From: Oxalobacteraceae sp. CFBP 13730
GTDB lineage: Bacteria; Pseudomonadota; Gammaproteobacteria; Burkholderiales; Burkholderiaceae_D
Reading direction: 5' to 3'
Assembly: GCA_014841835.1 (NCBI GenBank)
Contig: JACYUQ010000001.1
Coordinates: 186,001 to 250,000, forward strand
Length of the DNA: 64,000 nt
The notes beneath the pieces were generated by a model, which saw only the letters and a list, made by a program, of their open reading frames with translations, ran no database searches and was not told the DNA's origin. The position numbers and the translations under genes are program-made. Shown one piece after another: positions 1 to 8,780 of this stretch (positions are counted from its first letter, which is position 1; every line of letters begins with the position of its first letter).

Positions 1-27
1 CGTTCCTGAACGCAACACTGGAAAGCT

Positions 28-1350
28 ATGCACAACACGAAACGTCCTACCTTCGCACTGGCTGCATTGGCCTTCCTGGCCGCGTCACCCCTCAGTTTTG
101 CCATGGACGCAGCCTCGCTGCCCACAGTCCAGTCTGCCGTAATCGGCAGCCGCTCCGCCCCAGCGCCATCGCAACTCCAGAGCAAGCCCGATGAATACCG
201 CGAAACCGATGTCTGGGGCCGTATCCGCAGCGGCTACGCGATTCCCGATCTGAGCAACGCACTCGTCACCCGTCATACCCAGGCCTACGCCAATCATCCC
301 GCCACGCTGTCCCGCATTTCCGGCCGCGCTTCTCCGTATCTGTATCACGTGGTGTCCGAACTCGAAAAGCGCGGCATGCCAACCGAACTGGCACTGCTGC
401 CGGTGATCGAGTCGGCCTTCAACCCGCAAGCCATGTCGAGCGCCAACGCCGCCGGCCTGTGGCAGTTCGTGCCTGGCACGGGCAAAGACTTCGACCTCAA
501 ACAGAACATGTTCAAGGACGAGCGACGCGGCGTCGTGGCGTCCACCGATGCGGCGCTGAGCTATCTGCAACGCCTGTACACGATGTTCGGCGACTGGCCG
601 CTGGCCCTGGCCGCGTATAACTGGGGCGAAGGCAATGTGCAGCGCGCCATCAAGAAAAACCAGGCCGAAGGCAAGCCGACCGATTTCGAGAGCCTGGCCG
701 ATCTGATGCCGGCCGAAACGCGCAACTACGTGCCGAAACTACAGGCGGTCAAGAACGTGATCGCCAATCCAGGCAACTATGGCGTCGTGCTGCCGGCCAT
801 CGACAACCAGCCCTACTTCACGACGGTCGACAAGACCAGCGACATCGATCTGGCCGTTGCAGCCCAGCTGGCCGAAATGTCGCTCGACGAATTCAAGGCG
901 CTCAATCCGCAATTCAAGAAGCCGGTCATCATCGGCGGCGCCCAGACCCAGATCCTGCTGCCCAAAGAAAACGCCGAGAAATTCCATGTAAACCTGGCGC
1001 AATGGGGCCATGCCCTGTCGACCTGGACCACGCACAAGATCACCGGCGCGCGCGTCAGCATTGCCTCGCTGGCGTCGAAATTCGGCACCACGCCGGAAGT
1101 CATCCGCCAGGCCAACAATATTCCGGCGCAGTCGCTCCTGAAAGTGGGCTCCACGATCCTGGTGCCAAAAATCTCGACCTCGAGCCACAGCGACATCGCC
1201 GAAAACATCATCGACAATGCCGTCGTTGCGTTCGAAGCGGACCGCGGCATCGTCAAGCGCACTACAGCGCGCTTCAAGACCAAGGCTGGCGCCAGCAACA
1301 GCACCAAGCGCATCGCACGCAACACGTCGTCCAAGCGCAAACAGCGCTGA
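28..1350 (+). CDS. mltD: MltD-like membrane-bound/periplasmic lytic transglycosylase with LysM domain
   Basis: Predicted peptidoglycan lytic transglycosylase, cleaving the MurNAc–GlcNAc bond in the periplasm. The 440-residue protein has an N-terminal signal peptide (residues 1–25, ending SFA), an SLT domain at about 115–230 with the catalytic Glu in VIESAFNPQA (Glu128) and the family motif AAYNWGEGNVQRAI (195–208), and one LysM peptidoglycan-binding repeat at about 335–383. A basic Ser/Thr/Lys tail follows. Unlike E. coli MltD, no lipobox Cys is visible at the signal-peptide end, so this copy may be soluble or held by the signal segment; it also has fewer LysM repeats. GGAAAG lies just before the ATG. 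It stands alone, ahead of a long gap. Confidence 0.9.
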   Translation: MHNTKRPTFALAALAFLAASPLSFAMDAASLPTVQSAVIGSRSAPAPSQLQSKPDEYRETDVWGRIRSGYAIPDLSNALVTRHTQAYANHPATLSRISGRASPYLYHVVSELEKRGMPTELALLPVIESAFNPQAMSSANAAGLWQFVPGTGKDFDLKQNMFKDERRGVVASTDAALSYLQRLYTMFGDWPLALAAYNWGEGNVQRAIKKNQAEGKPTDFESLADLMPAETRNYVPKLQAVKNVIANPGNYGVVLPAIDNQPYFTTVDKTSDIDLAVAAQLAEMSLDEFKALNPQFKKPVIIGGAQTQILLPKENAEKFHVNLAQWGHALSTWTTHKITGARVSIASLASKFGTTPEVIRQANNIPAQSLLKVGSTILVPKISTSSHSDIAENIIDNAVVAFEADRGIVKRTTARFKTKAGASNSTKRIARNTSSKRKQR

Positions 1351-1612
1351 TCGCGTGCCAGCGCCCTCGCCAGGGGGTGCTGGCGGCGATGCAGGGCAGC
1401 TCCAGTTATACGATTTTCAAAGGGTCCGTGCACGAAGGCCGAAAAACCTGTATAGTTCGGTTTGTGCACTGCGACATCGCGCCCTTGCTTGAGAACATCC
1501 AGGCCAGGCAGCAGCAAGGCACTCATCCAAGCAGCACCGCAAACCCCAGGCAGCTCGTCAGAGCGCCTTTCTAAAGCCCTCCCGCCCTGTGTGTCGCTTT
1601 CAGACACCGTCC

Positions 1613-1633
1613 CGGCGCAAAGCTTTTGTGCCG
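1613..1633 (+). promoter_or_regulatory. Hairpin in the long leader of the DEAD-box helicase gene
   Basis: The gap 1351–1738 has no convincing gene. Its second half is T-rich and pyrimidine-rich, unlike the flanking coding DNA. At 1613–1633 an imperfect inverted repeat (CGGCGCAAAG facing CTTTTGTGCCG) can form a stem, followed by AAATTTCTTTC. A TATAGT box lies near 1451. These features suit a long structured 5' UTR, as seen for other DEAD-box helicase genes; attenuation or cold control is inference. Confidence 0.3.
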
Positions 1634-1738
1634 AAATTTCTTTCATTCTGAGTCATTTCGTTTGTTGGTTCGCGTTGCATTTTTTCGTTCGCGCCATCCG
1701 TGCGAGCGTATTTGATTTATTCCGAAAGTACAGATCAC

Positions 1739-3292
1739 ATGAGTTTTGAAGCCCTAGGCCTCCACGCGTCCCTCGTCCAGGCTGTTGCCGATACCGGTTA
1801 CACCACCCCTACGCCAGTCCAGGCGCAAGCCATTCCTGCCGCTATCGCCGGCCGCGACCTGCTGGTCTCGTCGCAAACCGGTTCGGGCAAGACTGCCGCC
1901 TTCATGCTGCCAGCACTGAACAAGCTGGCCAACGCTGAAGAAACGCCAGCCGGCAAGACCGCTGCGCAAGAAGCGCAGGCTGCCCGCGCCAAAGGCGAGC
2001 GCGTCCGTTTCAAGGCTGCCCAGCCAAAAATGCTGGTGCTGACCCCGACCCGCGAACTGGCCCTGCAAGTCTCGGCTGCCACCGAACAGTACACGGCGCA
2101 CATGCGCCGCCTGCGCTGCGTCTCGATCCTGGGCGGCATGCCGTACCCGAAACAGATGCAACTGCTGGCCAAGAATCCTGAAATCCTGGTCGCCACCCCA
2201 GGCCGCCTGATCGACCACATGGAATCGGGCAAGATCGACTTCTCGCAGCTCGAAATCCTCGTGCTCGACGAAGCCGACCGCATGCTGGACATGGGTTTCA
2301 TCGACGACATCGAGAAAATCGTTGCCGCGACCCCGTCGGCCCGTCAGACCATGCTGTTCTCGGCCACGCTGGATGGCGTCGTCGGCAACATGGCACGTCG
2401 CATCACGACCGATCCGATGACGATCCAGATCGCCAGCGCGACCAACCGCCACGAGAACATCTCGCAGCGCGTCCACTTCGTCGACGACCTGTCGCACAAG
2501 AATCGCCTGCTGGACCACCTGCTGCGCGACGAATCGATGGACCAGGCCGTGGTCTTCACCGCCACCAAGCGTGACGCCGACACGATCGCCGACCGCCTGA
2601 ACATCGCCGGTTTCGCTGCTGCCGCACTGCATGGCGACATGCACCAGGGCGCGCGTAACCGCACGCTGGACAGCATGCGCCGTGGCAGCATCAAGGTGCT
2701 GGTCGCCACCGACGTCGCTGCGCGCGGTATCGATGTGCCAAGCATCACGCACGTCGTCAACTACGACCTGCCGAAGTTCCCGGAAGACTACGTCCACCGC
2801 ATCGGCCGTACCGGTCGCGCTGGCCGTAACGGCGTCGCCGTCTCGCTGGTGAACCACGCCGAAAGCATGAACGTGCGCCGCATCGAGCGTTTCACGCGCC
2901 AGCCGATCCCGGTCGCTGTCGTCGAAGGTTTCGAGCCAAAGCGCGCCGCAGCACCAGCGCGCGCCGGCTGGAAGCCAGGCGACGGCCGCAGCCCGTCGGC
3001 CAAGCCGGCATCGCGCGGTTTCTCGAAGCCATCCGGCGCGCGTGAAGGCTATGCCGACCGCGCACCGAGCGGCGCCCGTGGCGCCCCGTCGGAAAGCCGT
3101 TACGCTGACCGCGGTCCGCGTGAAGCCGGCCCGGCACGCGCACCAGGCGCCGCACCACGTGCGCCAAGCGCACCACGTGACGGCAACCGTTTCAGCGCCC
3201 CGCGTGAAGGCCAGCCGGCCCGTCGCGAAGGCGGCTACAAGGGTGCCCACCCACGTTCGGCGGACGGCGTGCGTCGTTCGTTCGGTGAGTAA
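1739..3292 (+). CDS. rhlE: RhlE-type DEAD-box ATP-dependent RNA helicase
   Basis: ATP-dependent RNA helicase of the RhlE/DbpA group, acting in RNA remodelling, ribosome assembly or mRNA decay. The 517-residue protein shows a Q motif (TPTPVQAQAIP), Walker A (SQTGSGKTAAF), PTRELALQ, the DEAD box (VLDEADRMLDMGF), SAT (LFSATLD) and the C-terminal helicase motifs (TDVAARGID, HRIGRTGRAGR). After about residue 400 comes a low-complexity Arg/Gly/Ala/Pro-rich tail, typical of RhlE homologues and probably RNA-binding. A longer in-frame reading from 1700 exists, but the ATG at 1739 starts the conserved MSFEALGLH sequence and is preferred. It is followed by a strong terminator and appears monocistronic. 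Confidence 0.93.
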   Translation: MSFEALGLHASLVQAVADTGYTTPTPVQAQAIPAAIAGRDLLVSSQTGSGKTAAFMLPALNKLANAEETPAGKTAAQEAQAARAKGERVRFKAAQPKMLVLTPTRELALQVSAATEQYTAHMRRLRCVSILGGMPYPKQMQLLAKNPEILVATPGRLIDHMESGKIDFSQLEILVLDEADRMLDMGFIDDIEKIVAATPSARQTMLFSATLDGVVGNMARRITTDPMTIQIASATNRHENISQRVHFVDDLSHKNRLLDHLLRDESMDQAVVFTATKRDADTIADRLNIAGFAAAALHGDMHQGARNRTLDSMRRGSIKVLVATDVAARGIDVPSITHVVNYDLPKFPEDYVHRIGRTGRAGRNGVAVSLVNHAESMNVRRIERFTRQPIPVAVVEGFEPKRAAAPARAGWKPGDGRSPSAKPASRGFSKPSGAREGYADRAPSGARGAPSESRYADRGPREAGPARAPGAAPRAPSAPRDGNRFSAPREGQPARREGGYKGAHPRSADGVRRSFGE

Positions 3293-3311
3293 TCACCCTG
3301 CGTGAATCAAG

Positions 3312-3339
3312 AAACGGCTGCTTCGGCAGCCGTTTTTTT
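3312..3339 (+). terminator. Rho-independent terminator of the helicase gene
   Basis: A 10-bp perfect stem, AAACGGCTGC and GCAGCCGTTT, closes a TTCG tetraloop and is followed by a run of T. It begins 20 bp after the helicase stop codon. Confidence 0.93.
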
Positions 3340-3430
3340 ATGGGCGCCACTTCCATTACTGGCACCCTGCCTGGCACGTCCACGTCACATGGTGGATAAT
3401 CCAAGACGATCAACGATTACCGGACATCCC

Positions 3431-4486
3431 ATGAGCACCAGCGACCAACCCATCAAACTCACCTCGTTCTCGCACGGCGGCGGCTGCGGCTGCAAGATCG
3501 CGCCCGGCGTGCTGGCCGAGATCCTGAAGTCGTCGCACGGTTTTCCCGTACCCAAGGAGCTGATGGTTGGCATCGAGACGGCCGACGATGCCGCGGTCTA
3601 CAAGCTCAACGATGAACAGGCCCTGATCGCCACCACCGACTTCTTCATGCCGATCGTCGACGACCCGTTCGACTTCGGCCGCATCGCCGCCACCAATGCG
3701 ATCTCGGACGTGTATGCGATGGGCGGCACGCCGATCATGGCGCTGGCGTTGGTCGGCATGCCGATCAACAAGCTGCCACTCGAGACAATCGGGCAGATCC
3801 TGCGCGGCGGCGAATCGATCTGCGCCGAAGCGGGAATTCCGATTGCCGGCGGCCACACGATCGATTCGGTCGAGCCGATCTATGGCCTGGTCGTACTGGG
3901 CCTTGTGCATCCATCGAAAGTCAAACGCAATGCGGACGCCCGCGATGGCGATGTGCTCATCCTCGGCAAGCCGCTGGGCGTGGGCGTGCTGTCGGCGGCG
4001 CTCAAGAAAGACAAGCTGGGCGCCGACGGCTATGCGGCGATGATCGCCAACACGACCAAACTGAACAAGCCTGGGCGCCTGCTGGCCGACATGCCGGGCG
4101 TGCACGCACTGACCGATGTCACCGGCTTTGGCCTCCTGGGTCACCTGCTCGAACTATCACGCGGTGCGAAACTGCACGCCACGCTGAACATGCCGAACAT
4201 CCCGCTGCTGCCGGGCGTGCTGCAATTGGCGCAGGATGGCTACTTCACCGGTGCATCCGGCCGCAACTGGGAAGCGTATGGCAAGGACGTGCAGCTCGAT
4301 GCGGCGATCCTGCCCGAGCAGCGCGCGTTGCTGACCGATCCGCAGACCTCGGGCGGGCTGCTGGTGGCCTGCGACCCGGCGGCCGCCGACGAGGTGCTGG
4401 CACTGTTCGCGCGCGAGGGCTTTGCCGACGCCGCGATCATCGGCCGCATGGCTGCCGGCGCCCCTGGCGTCAGCGTCAAGCCATAA
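3431..4486 (+). CDS. selD: Selenide, water dikinase (selenophosphate synthase)
   Basis: Makes selenophosphate from selenide and ATP, the selenium donor for selenocysteine, selenouridine in tRNA, or selenoneine. The 351-residue product starts with the family's Gly-rich catalytic stretch SHGGGCGCKIAPG; the residue matching E. coli Cys17 is Cys19, so this is a Cys rather than a Sec form. The AIRS-type ATP-binding fold follows (TTDFFMPIVDDPFDFGRIAA, DVYAMGGTP, TDVTGFGLLGHL, DPQTSGGLLVA). The frame is open from 3302, but the ATG at 3431 fits the family start, and the upstream part overlaps the terminator. No selA, selB, mnmH or senB lies in the window. The stop is 9 bp from the end of the convergent LysR gene. 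Confidence 0.95.
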   Translation: MSTSDQPIKLTSFSHGGGCGCKIAPGVLAEILKSSHGFPVPKELMVGIETADDAAVYKLNDEQALIATTDFFMPIVDDPFDFGRIAATNAISDVYAMGGTPIMALALVGMPINKLPLETIGQILRGGESICAEAGIPIAGGHTIDSVEPIYGLVVLGLVHPSKVKRNADARDGDVLILGKPLGVGVLSAALKKDKLGADGYAAMIANTTKLNKPGRLLADMPGVHALTDVTGFGLLGHLLELSRGAKLHATLNMPNIPLLPGVLQLAQDGYFTGASGRNWEAYGKDVQLDAAILPEQRALLTDPQTSGGLLVACDPAAADEVLALFAREGFADAAIIGRMAAGAPGVSVKP

Positions 4487-4495
4487 CGGCAGGCA

Positions 4496-5392
4496 TCAAA
4501 CGAACAGCTTGTCGCGTGCCAGCGTACTGATCGCCACCGTCGCCGGATGACTCATCCGGCGCTCGGTGGTGATCGCATATACCTGCTCCACCACCCCATC
4601 GATCTGGCCCAGCGCCACCACCTGGTATTGCTGGCTCACCTGCGCCGCAATCACCGTCGGCACGAAGAACACCCCTGCCCCTGACTGGCCGAACGCATTC
4701 ATCATCGCGCTGTCGTCGAATTCGCCGACGATGTGCGGATGGACCTCGGCCTGCTCCAGCCAGCGCAACAGGCGCTGGTGGATCGCGAAATCTTCTCCCG
4801 GCAACAGCATTGGCGCATTGTCCAGGCAGGCCGGAAACGGCTGATCGAACGTCGCCGCCAGCGCCTGCGTGCACAGCGCCGTCATCGGACTCTGGCCCAG
4901 CAGGTGGTTGTACGCGCGCACGCTGAAATGCCCGGGAATCGGCCGGTCGGCAATGACCAGATCGAGCCGGTGCACGGCGAGGTCGCCGATCAGGCTGTCG
5001 AGCCGCCCTTCGCGGCAGATCAGCCGCACCGGCTCTTTCAGTTTCAGCGCCGGCTCCACCAGCTGGCAGGCAATGAGTTTCGACACTGAATCGGCGCAGC
5101 CAATCCTGAACGACATCGTGGCGAAGCTTTTGTCGCGCACCAGTTCGAGCAATTCGTCGCCGGTGCTGAAGATCGTCTCGGCGTAGCTGACGATGCGGCG
5201 CCCCGTGTCGGTCAGCTCGAGGCTGCGGCCGGACTTGCGAAACAGCGCCACGCCCAGCGCCTCGGCGAATTCGGACAATTGCCCGGAAATCGAATGGGGC
5301 GTCAGGTTCAGCTGCGAGGCCGCCTTGGCGATGCTGCCGGTCTTGGCCACCATCCAGAAGTAACGCAGGTGCTTGTAGTTCAGCGCGGACAT
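4496..5392 (-). CDS. LysR-family transcriptional regulator, NhaR type
   Basis: 298-residue LysR-type regulator. The N-terminal winged helix-turn-helix (residues 1–60) contains TGSIAKAASQLNLTPHSISG, and an effector-binding domain follows at about 90–295. The start MSALNYKHLRYFWMVAKTGS and overall sequence resemble NhaR, the activator of Na+/H+ antiporter genes in enterobacteria. The frame stays open far upstream, but the family start at 5392 is clear. It is divergent from the TerC-family gene across a 210-bp AT-rich spacer with an 8-bp dyad, so control of that neighbour is likely though unproven. The protein could instead answer to another cation or to pH. Confidence 0.85.
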   Translation of the reverse strand: MSALNYKHLRYFWMVAKTGSIAKAASQLNLTPHSISGQLSEFAEALGVALFRKSGRSLELTDTGRRIVSYAETIFSTGDELLELVRDKSFATMSFRIGCADSVSKLIACQLVEPALKLKEPVRLICREGRLDSLIGDLAVHRLDLVIADRPIPGHFSVRAYNHLLGQSPMTALCTQALAATFDQPFPACLDNAPMLLPGEDFAIHQRLLRWLEQAEVHPHIVGEFDDSAMMNAFGQSGAGVFFVPTVIAAQVSQQYQVVALGQIDGVVEQVYAITTERRMSHPATVAISTLARDKLFV

Positions 5393-5459
5393 GCTCTCTC
5401 CAATACATGGACTGCTCAATACATCGAGAAATTCGATCTTATATGAAATTATATTCGAT

Positions 5460-5512
5460 TTGTACGATGCTTCACCGTCCCCTATAGTCAAGCCTTCACC
5501 ACAAACTATAGG
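5460..5512. promoter_or_regulatory. Divergent promoter region with TATAGT dyad between the LysR and TerC genes
   Basis: CCTATAGT (5481–5488) and ACTATAGG (5505–5512) form a perfect 8-bp inverted repeat with a 16-bp spacer. The left arm carries a −10-like TATAGT with TTGTAC (5460–5465) 17 bp upstream, reading toward the TerC gene. The right arm gives TATAGT on the minus strand, reading toward the LysR gene. Two ATTCGAT copies 22 bp apart (5431 and 5453) lie alongside. Promoter and operator functions are inferred. Confidence 0.5.
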
Positions 5513-5602
5513 TGCCATACCAATGACACATCCTGTCCACCATTCCTGCGCACGGGCGCAGGGCAACCGGCCGCATGCGATGCGCCATGAAGGGAGCAAG
5601 CC

Positions 5603-6565
5603 ATGAACGGTCTGGAAACAATTGCAAGCCCCATGATGTGGGCTGGCTTCGTCGGCTTCGTGCTGGTGATGCTGGCGCTCGACCTGTTCGTCTTTGGCGG
5701 TAACAAGGCGCACAAGGTCAGCGTCAAGGAAGCGGGTATCTGGTCGCTGGTCTGGGTCAGCATGGCCCTGCTGTTCAATGCCGGCCTCTGGTGGTATCTG
5801 AAAGGCAGCGTTGGCTCGGAAATCGCTGACCAGAAAGCGCTCGAGTTCTTCTCCGGCTACCTGATCGAGAAAGCGCTGTCGGTCGATAACGTGTTCGTGT
5901 TCCTGCTGATCTTTACCGCCTTCCAGGTGCCGCAGCAATACCAGCGCCGCGTCCTGATCTACGGTGTGCTCGGTGCGATCATCATGCGCGCCATCATGAT
6001 CAGCGCCGGTGCGTGGGTCGTGAGCGAATTCAGCTGGGTGCTGTACCTGTTCGGTGCGTTCCTGCTGTTCACCGGTATCCGCATGCTGGTGGCCGTCGAT
6101 GCAGAGCCGGACGTGGTCAACAACCCGATCCTGAAGTTCGCCCGCAAGCACCTGAAAGTGTCCGACGGCGACCATGGCGAGAAGTTCTTCGTGCGAATCA
6201 ACGGTGTGCGCTTTGTCACCCCGCTGTTCCTGGTGCTGATCCTGATCGAAGTGACCGATCTGGTATTCGCGGTCGACTCGATCCCGGCGATCTTCGCGAT
6301 CACGACCGATCCGTTCATCGTGTTCACGTCGAACATGTTCGCGATCCTGGGTCTGCGTGCGCTGTACTTCCTGCTGGTCGACGTGGCTGACCGCTTCCAC
6401 CTGCTCAAGTATGGCCTGGCGATGGTCCTGACCTTCATCGGTGTCAAGATGCTGATCATGCCGTGGTACCACGTGCCGGTGCAGGCTTCGCTGACCGTCG
6501 TGGCTGTGCTGATCGCCGGTAGCTGTATCGCCAGCGTGTTCATCACCAAGAAGGACGACAAATAA
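5603..6565 (+). CDS. TerC/Alx-family integral membrane protein
   Basis: 320-residue polytopic inner-membrane protein of the TerC family (Pfam TerC), which includes Alx and YceF-like proteins tied to manganese efflux, metalation of exported enzymes, or tellurite resistance in plasmid operons. Acidic membrane motifs are present: LALDLFVFG near residue 28, EKALSVDNVFVFLLIF near 90, and LIEVTDLVFAVDSIPAIFAIT near 215, where the Asp/Glu residues are the supposed metal site. AGGGAG lies 6 bp before the ATG. It is divergent from an NhaR-type regulator. There is no terZABD cluster, so tellurite resistance is not a safe guess; cation homeostasis is more likely. I looked for a yybP-ykoY manganese riboswitch in the leader and did not see its conserved core. 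Confidence 0.88.
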   Translation: MNGLETIASPMMWAGFVGFVLVMLALDLFVFGGNKAHKVSVKEAGIWSLVWVSMALLFNAGLWWYLKGSVGSEIADQKALEFFSGYLIEKALSVDNVFVFLLIFTAFQVPQQYQRRVLIYGVLGAIIMRAIMISAGAWVVSEFSWVLYLFGAFLLFTGIRMLVAVDAEPDVVNNPILKFARKHLKVSDGDHGEKFFVRINGVRFVTPLFLVLILIEVTDLVFAVDSIPAIFAITTDPFIVFTSNMFAILGLRALYFLLVDVADRFHLLKYGLAMVLTFIGVKMLIMPWYHVPVQASLTVVAVLIAGSCIASVFITKKDDK

Positions 6566-6591
6566 GCTAGTCGTCTGTACGTAGCGTCCCC

Positions 6592-6640
6592 AACGGCGCC
6601 AGGAGCACCCGGAACTTACCGGGCTGCGTCTGGCGCCGTT
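6592..6640. terminator. Long hairpin between the convergent TerC-family and YihY-family genes
   Basis: AACGGCGCCAG (6592–6602) pairs perfectly with CTGGCGCCGTT (6630–6640). A nested CCCGG/CCGGG stem (6608–6612 and 6619–6623) lies inside, with the stop codon of the minus-strand gene in its loop. T runs are weak, so it may be a bidirectional transcription barrier rather than a classic terminator. Confidence 0.55.
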
Positions 6641-7557
6641 GTCATTGGGTCTTGCGCCGCATCGTCGGGCACCAGGCCGACCCGCTCGTACTCCGCGATC
6701 ACCTGCGCGCCCAGGAGCAGCAGCGTGGCCGCGATCTCGAGCGAAAACATGACGACGATGGCCGTCGTCATCGAGCCGTACACCAGGTTCACTTGCGACA
6801 GCGTCGAGAAATACCACACCAGAATGTGACGCGCCGCTTCCCACAACAGCGCTGCCGTCACGCCACCGATGGCGGCGTGCCATATCGACAGCCGGCCCAC
6901 CGGCATCACCAGGTAGATCGACGTGAGCACGAGAATCTCGCCGATCAGCCCCAGCAGATACAGCAGCGCACCGGACACGCCGTTCAGCGACCACTCATAG
7001 TTGAACAGCCACACGCTTTCGCGCCCCATGACCTGCAGCGCACCGGCCACGAGCGTGACGACCATGATGCCCAAGCCCAGCGCCAGGATATAGCAGTACG
7101 GCAGCACGGCCGACACCAGGTAATGCCGGCGCCGGATCGCCACCCGGTGCACGAAGATCACGCTCATCGCGTTTTCCAGCACCGTGAAGGCAAGCGAACT
7201 GAAGAACAGCATCGTCACCGCCAGCACCCAGGTGATGAGTTGCCGGTCGTCCAGGAAGTGCGCCACCTCGGCCACGATCGGCGCCGACTGCCCCGGCACC
7301 AGCAGTTGCAGATAACGGCTGAGCGTTTCCAGCAACTCGGTCGGGTTGATGAAGTGCGACAGCACCACCATCACCAACATCAAAAACGGCACGATCGACA
7401 GCAGTGCGTAATAGGCGACGGCGCCCGCCAGCAGCAAGCCCTGGTTGGCGCGGAACCCCTTCAGGACTTGCAGCGTGAACTTGAGCGGATGATTCAGGAT
7501 ATAGACATTGGCGCGCTGATCCTTCAGGCGCGCCGTCCAGTCACGCCGACGACTCAT
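6616..7557 (-). CDS. YihY/UPF0761-family inner-membrane protein
   Basis: 313-residue protein of the YihY family (once called RNase BN, a name now considered wrong). After a basic N terminus (MSRRRDWTARLKD) come about six hydrophobic segments, starting with LLAGAVAYYALLSIVPFLMLVMVVL, where the AYYALLSIVP stretch is typical of the family. The C terminus is short and acidic. The frame is open upstream into egtB, but the ATG at 7557 overlaps the egtB stop in an ATGA arrangement and gives the family start. It is therefore the third gene of the egtD–egtB operon by translational coupling. Its molecular role is unknown; lipid or envelope functions have been suggested for homologues. Confidence 0.85.
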   Translation of the reverse strand: MSRRRDWTARLKDQRANVYILNHPLKFTLQVLKGFRANQGLLLAGAVAYYALLSIVPFLMLVMVVLSHFINPTELLETLSRYLQLLVPGQSAPIVAEVAHFLDDRQLITWVLAVTMLFFSSLAFTVLENAMSVIFVHRVAIRRRHYLVSAVLPYCYILALGLGIMVVTLVAGALQVMGRESVWLFNYEWSLNGVSGALLYLLGLIGEILVLTSIYLVMPVGRLSIWHAAIGGVTAALLWEAARHILVWYFSTLSQVNLVYGSMTTAIVVMFSLEIAATLLLLGAQVIAEYERVGLVPDDAAQDPMTTAPDAAR

Positions 7558-8780
7558 CGGGCGAGGCGAATGCCGGAAAACTGCCAGCGCGCGCCTGTCG
7601 GGAAGAAGTTGCGGTAGCTGGGCCGTGCGTGACCGCCCGGCGTTGCGCAGGACGAACCGCGCAAGACATACTGGTTGATCATGAACTTGCCGTTGTATTC
7701 GCCGATGGCGCCCGGCGCCGGTGCAAAGCCGGGATATGGTGCGTAGCTGCTGCTGGTCCATTGCCAGCAAGCGCCGAACATCTGTTGCAGGCCGGCGCCG
7801 CTGGCGGCGTCCGGGTGATGCGCCGGGCCGCTGCCCAGGCAGGCCTGGCGCGCGGCGAATTCCCATTCGAATTCGGTCGGCAGGCGCGCGCCCGACCAGC
7901 GCGCGAACGCATCGGCCTCGTACATCGACACGTGCGTGACAGGCCGCTCGGGGTCGAGCGGCTGCAGGCCGTGCAGCGTGAACTCGTGCCAGCCATCGGC
8001 CTGCTCCACCCAATACAGCGGATGGGTGATCTCGCCACTGCTGACGCGGTCCCAGCCCTCGGCAAGCCACAGCGCCGGATCGCGGTAGCCCCCAGCCTCG
8101 ATGAACGCGCGGTATTCGCCATTGGTGACCAGGCGCGAGGCTAGCGCGAACGGCGCCACGTAGGTGCTGTGGCGCGGCAATTCGTTATCGAAGCAGAAGC
8201 CCTTGCCGCCATAGCCGGCCTCGGCCAGACCGCCTTCGAAATCGAGCCAGGCCAGTGCCTCGGCCGGTGCGGACGGGGTCATGGCATCGGTCGCATACGA
8301 AGGGTATAGCGGATTTTGCGCCAACAGGTGCTTGATGTCGGTGAGCATCAGTTCCTGGTGCTGCTGTTCATGCTGCAGGCCCAGCTCGATCAGCGTGGCC
8401 AGCGTCTCGTCGATGCCGCCGGCCAGCAACTCGGCGATGCGGCGGTCGACATTCGCGCGGTAGTCCCTGACGACACGCATGCCAGGGCGCGTCAAGAGCC
8501 CGCGCTGGGCGCGCGGATGCTTGTTGCCCACCCCGTTGTAGTACGAGTTGAAGAACACCCGGAACGCCGGATGAAATGGCGCAAAGTTGGCTTCGCGCGG
8601 CTCGAGGATGAAGGTTTCAAAGAACCACGTCGTGTGCGCCAGATGCCATTTCATCGGGCTGGCGTCCGGCATCGACTGCGCGACGCAGTCTTCGTCGGAC
8701 AAGCCCTCGGCCAGTTGCAGCGAACGGGTACGTACCTGCGCAAATGCGCGTGGCAGGCTGTCATCGCGCATCATGTTCAT
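7554..8780 (-). CDS. egtB: Ergothioneine biosynthesis protein EgtB (hercynine sulfoxide/C–S bond-forming enzyme)
   Basis: Non-haem iron enzyme joining a sulfur donor (cysteine or γ-glutamylcysteine) to hercynine with O2 on the route to ergothioneine. The 408-residue protein has an N-terminal DinB-like domain with the iron-binding His residues: WHLAHTTWFFE (45–55) and HEQQHQE (His137 and His141). A C-terminal FGE-sulfatase-like domain follows, with LPTEFEWEFAARQA, GACWQWTSS and YVLRGSSCATP. It overlaps egtD upstream and yihY downstream by 4 bp each (ATGA). EgtB is related to SenA, the selenoneine synthase; with selD and a selenate-like importer nearby, the choice of sulfur or selenium donor should be checked. 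No SenB-like glycosyltransferase is present, which favours EgtB. Confidence 0.9.
   Translation of the reverse strand: MNMMRDDSLPRAFAQVRTRSLQLAEGLSDEDCVAQSMPDASPMKWHLAHTTWFFETFILEPREANFAPFHPAFRVFFNSYYNGVGNKHPRAQRGLLTRPGMRVVRDYRANVDRRIAELLAGGIDETLATLIELGLQHEQQHQELMLTDIKHLLAQNPLYPSYATDAMTPSAPAEALAWLDFEGGLAEAGYGGKGFCFDNELPRHSTYVAPFALASRLVTNGEYRAFIEAGGYRDPALWLAEGWDRVSSGEITHPLYWVEQADGWHEFTLHGLQPLDPERPVTHVSMYEADAFARWSGARLPTEFEWEFAARQACLGSGPAHHPDAASGAGLQQMFGACWQWTSSSYAPYPGFAPAPGAIGEYNGKFMINQYVLRGSSCATPGGHARPSYRNFFPTGARWQFSGIRLAR

Noticed and set aside
3431..4486. Selenocysteine in SelD
   Set aside because: The catalytic position is a TGC Cys codon; there is no in-frame TGA.
5393..5602. yybP-ykoY manganese riboswitch upstream of the TerC-family gene
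   Set aside because: TerC-family genes often carry it, but the conserved core was not found in this AT-rich spacer. A covariance-model search would be decisive.
5393..6994. Upstream part of the 832-residue minus-strand frame that ends in the LysR gene
   Set aside because: Only the last 298 residues form a LysR protein. The rest is antisense to the TerC-family gene and His/Gln/Asp-rich, typical of shadow frames.
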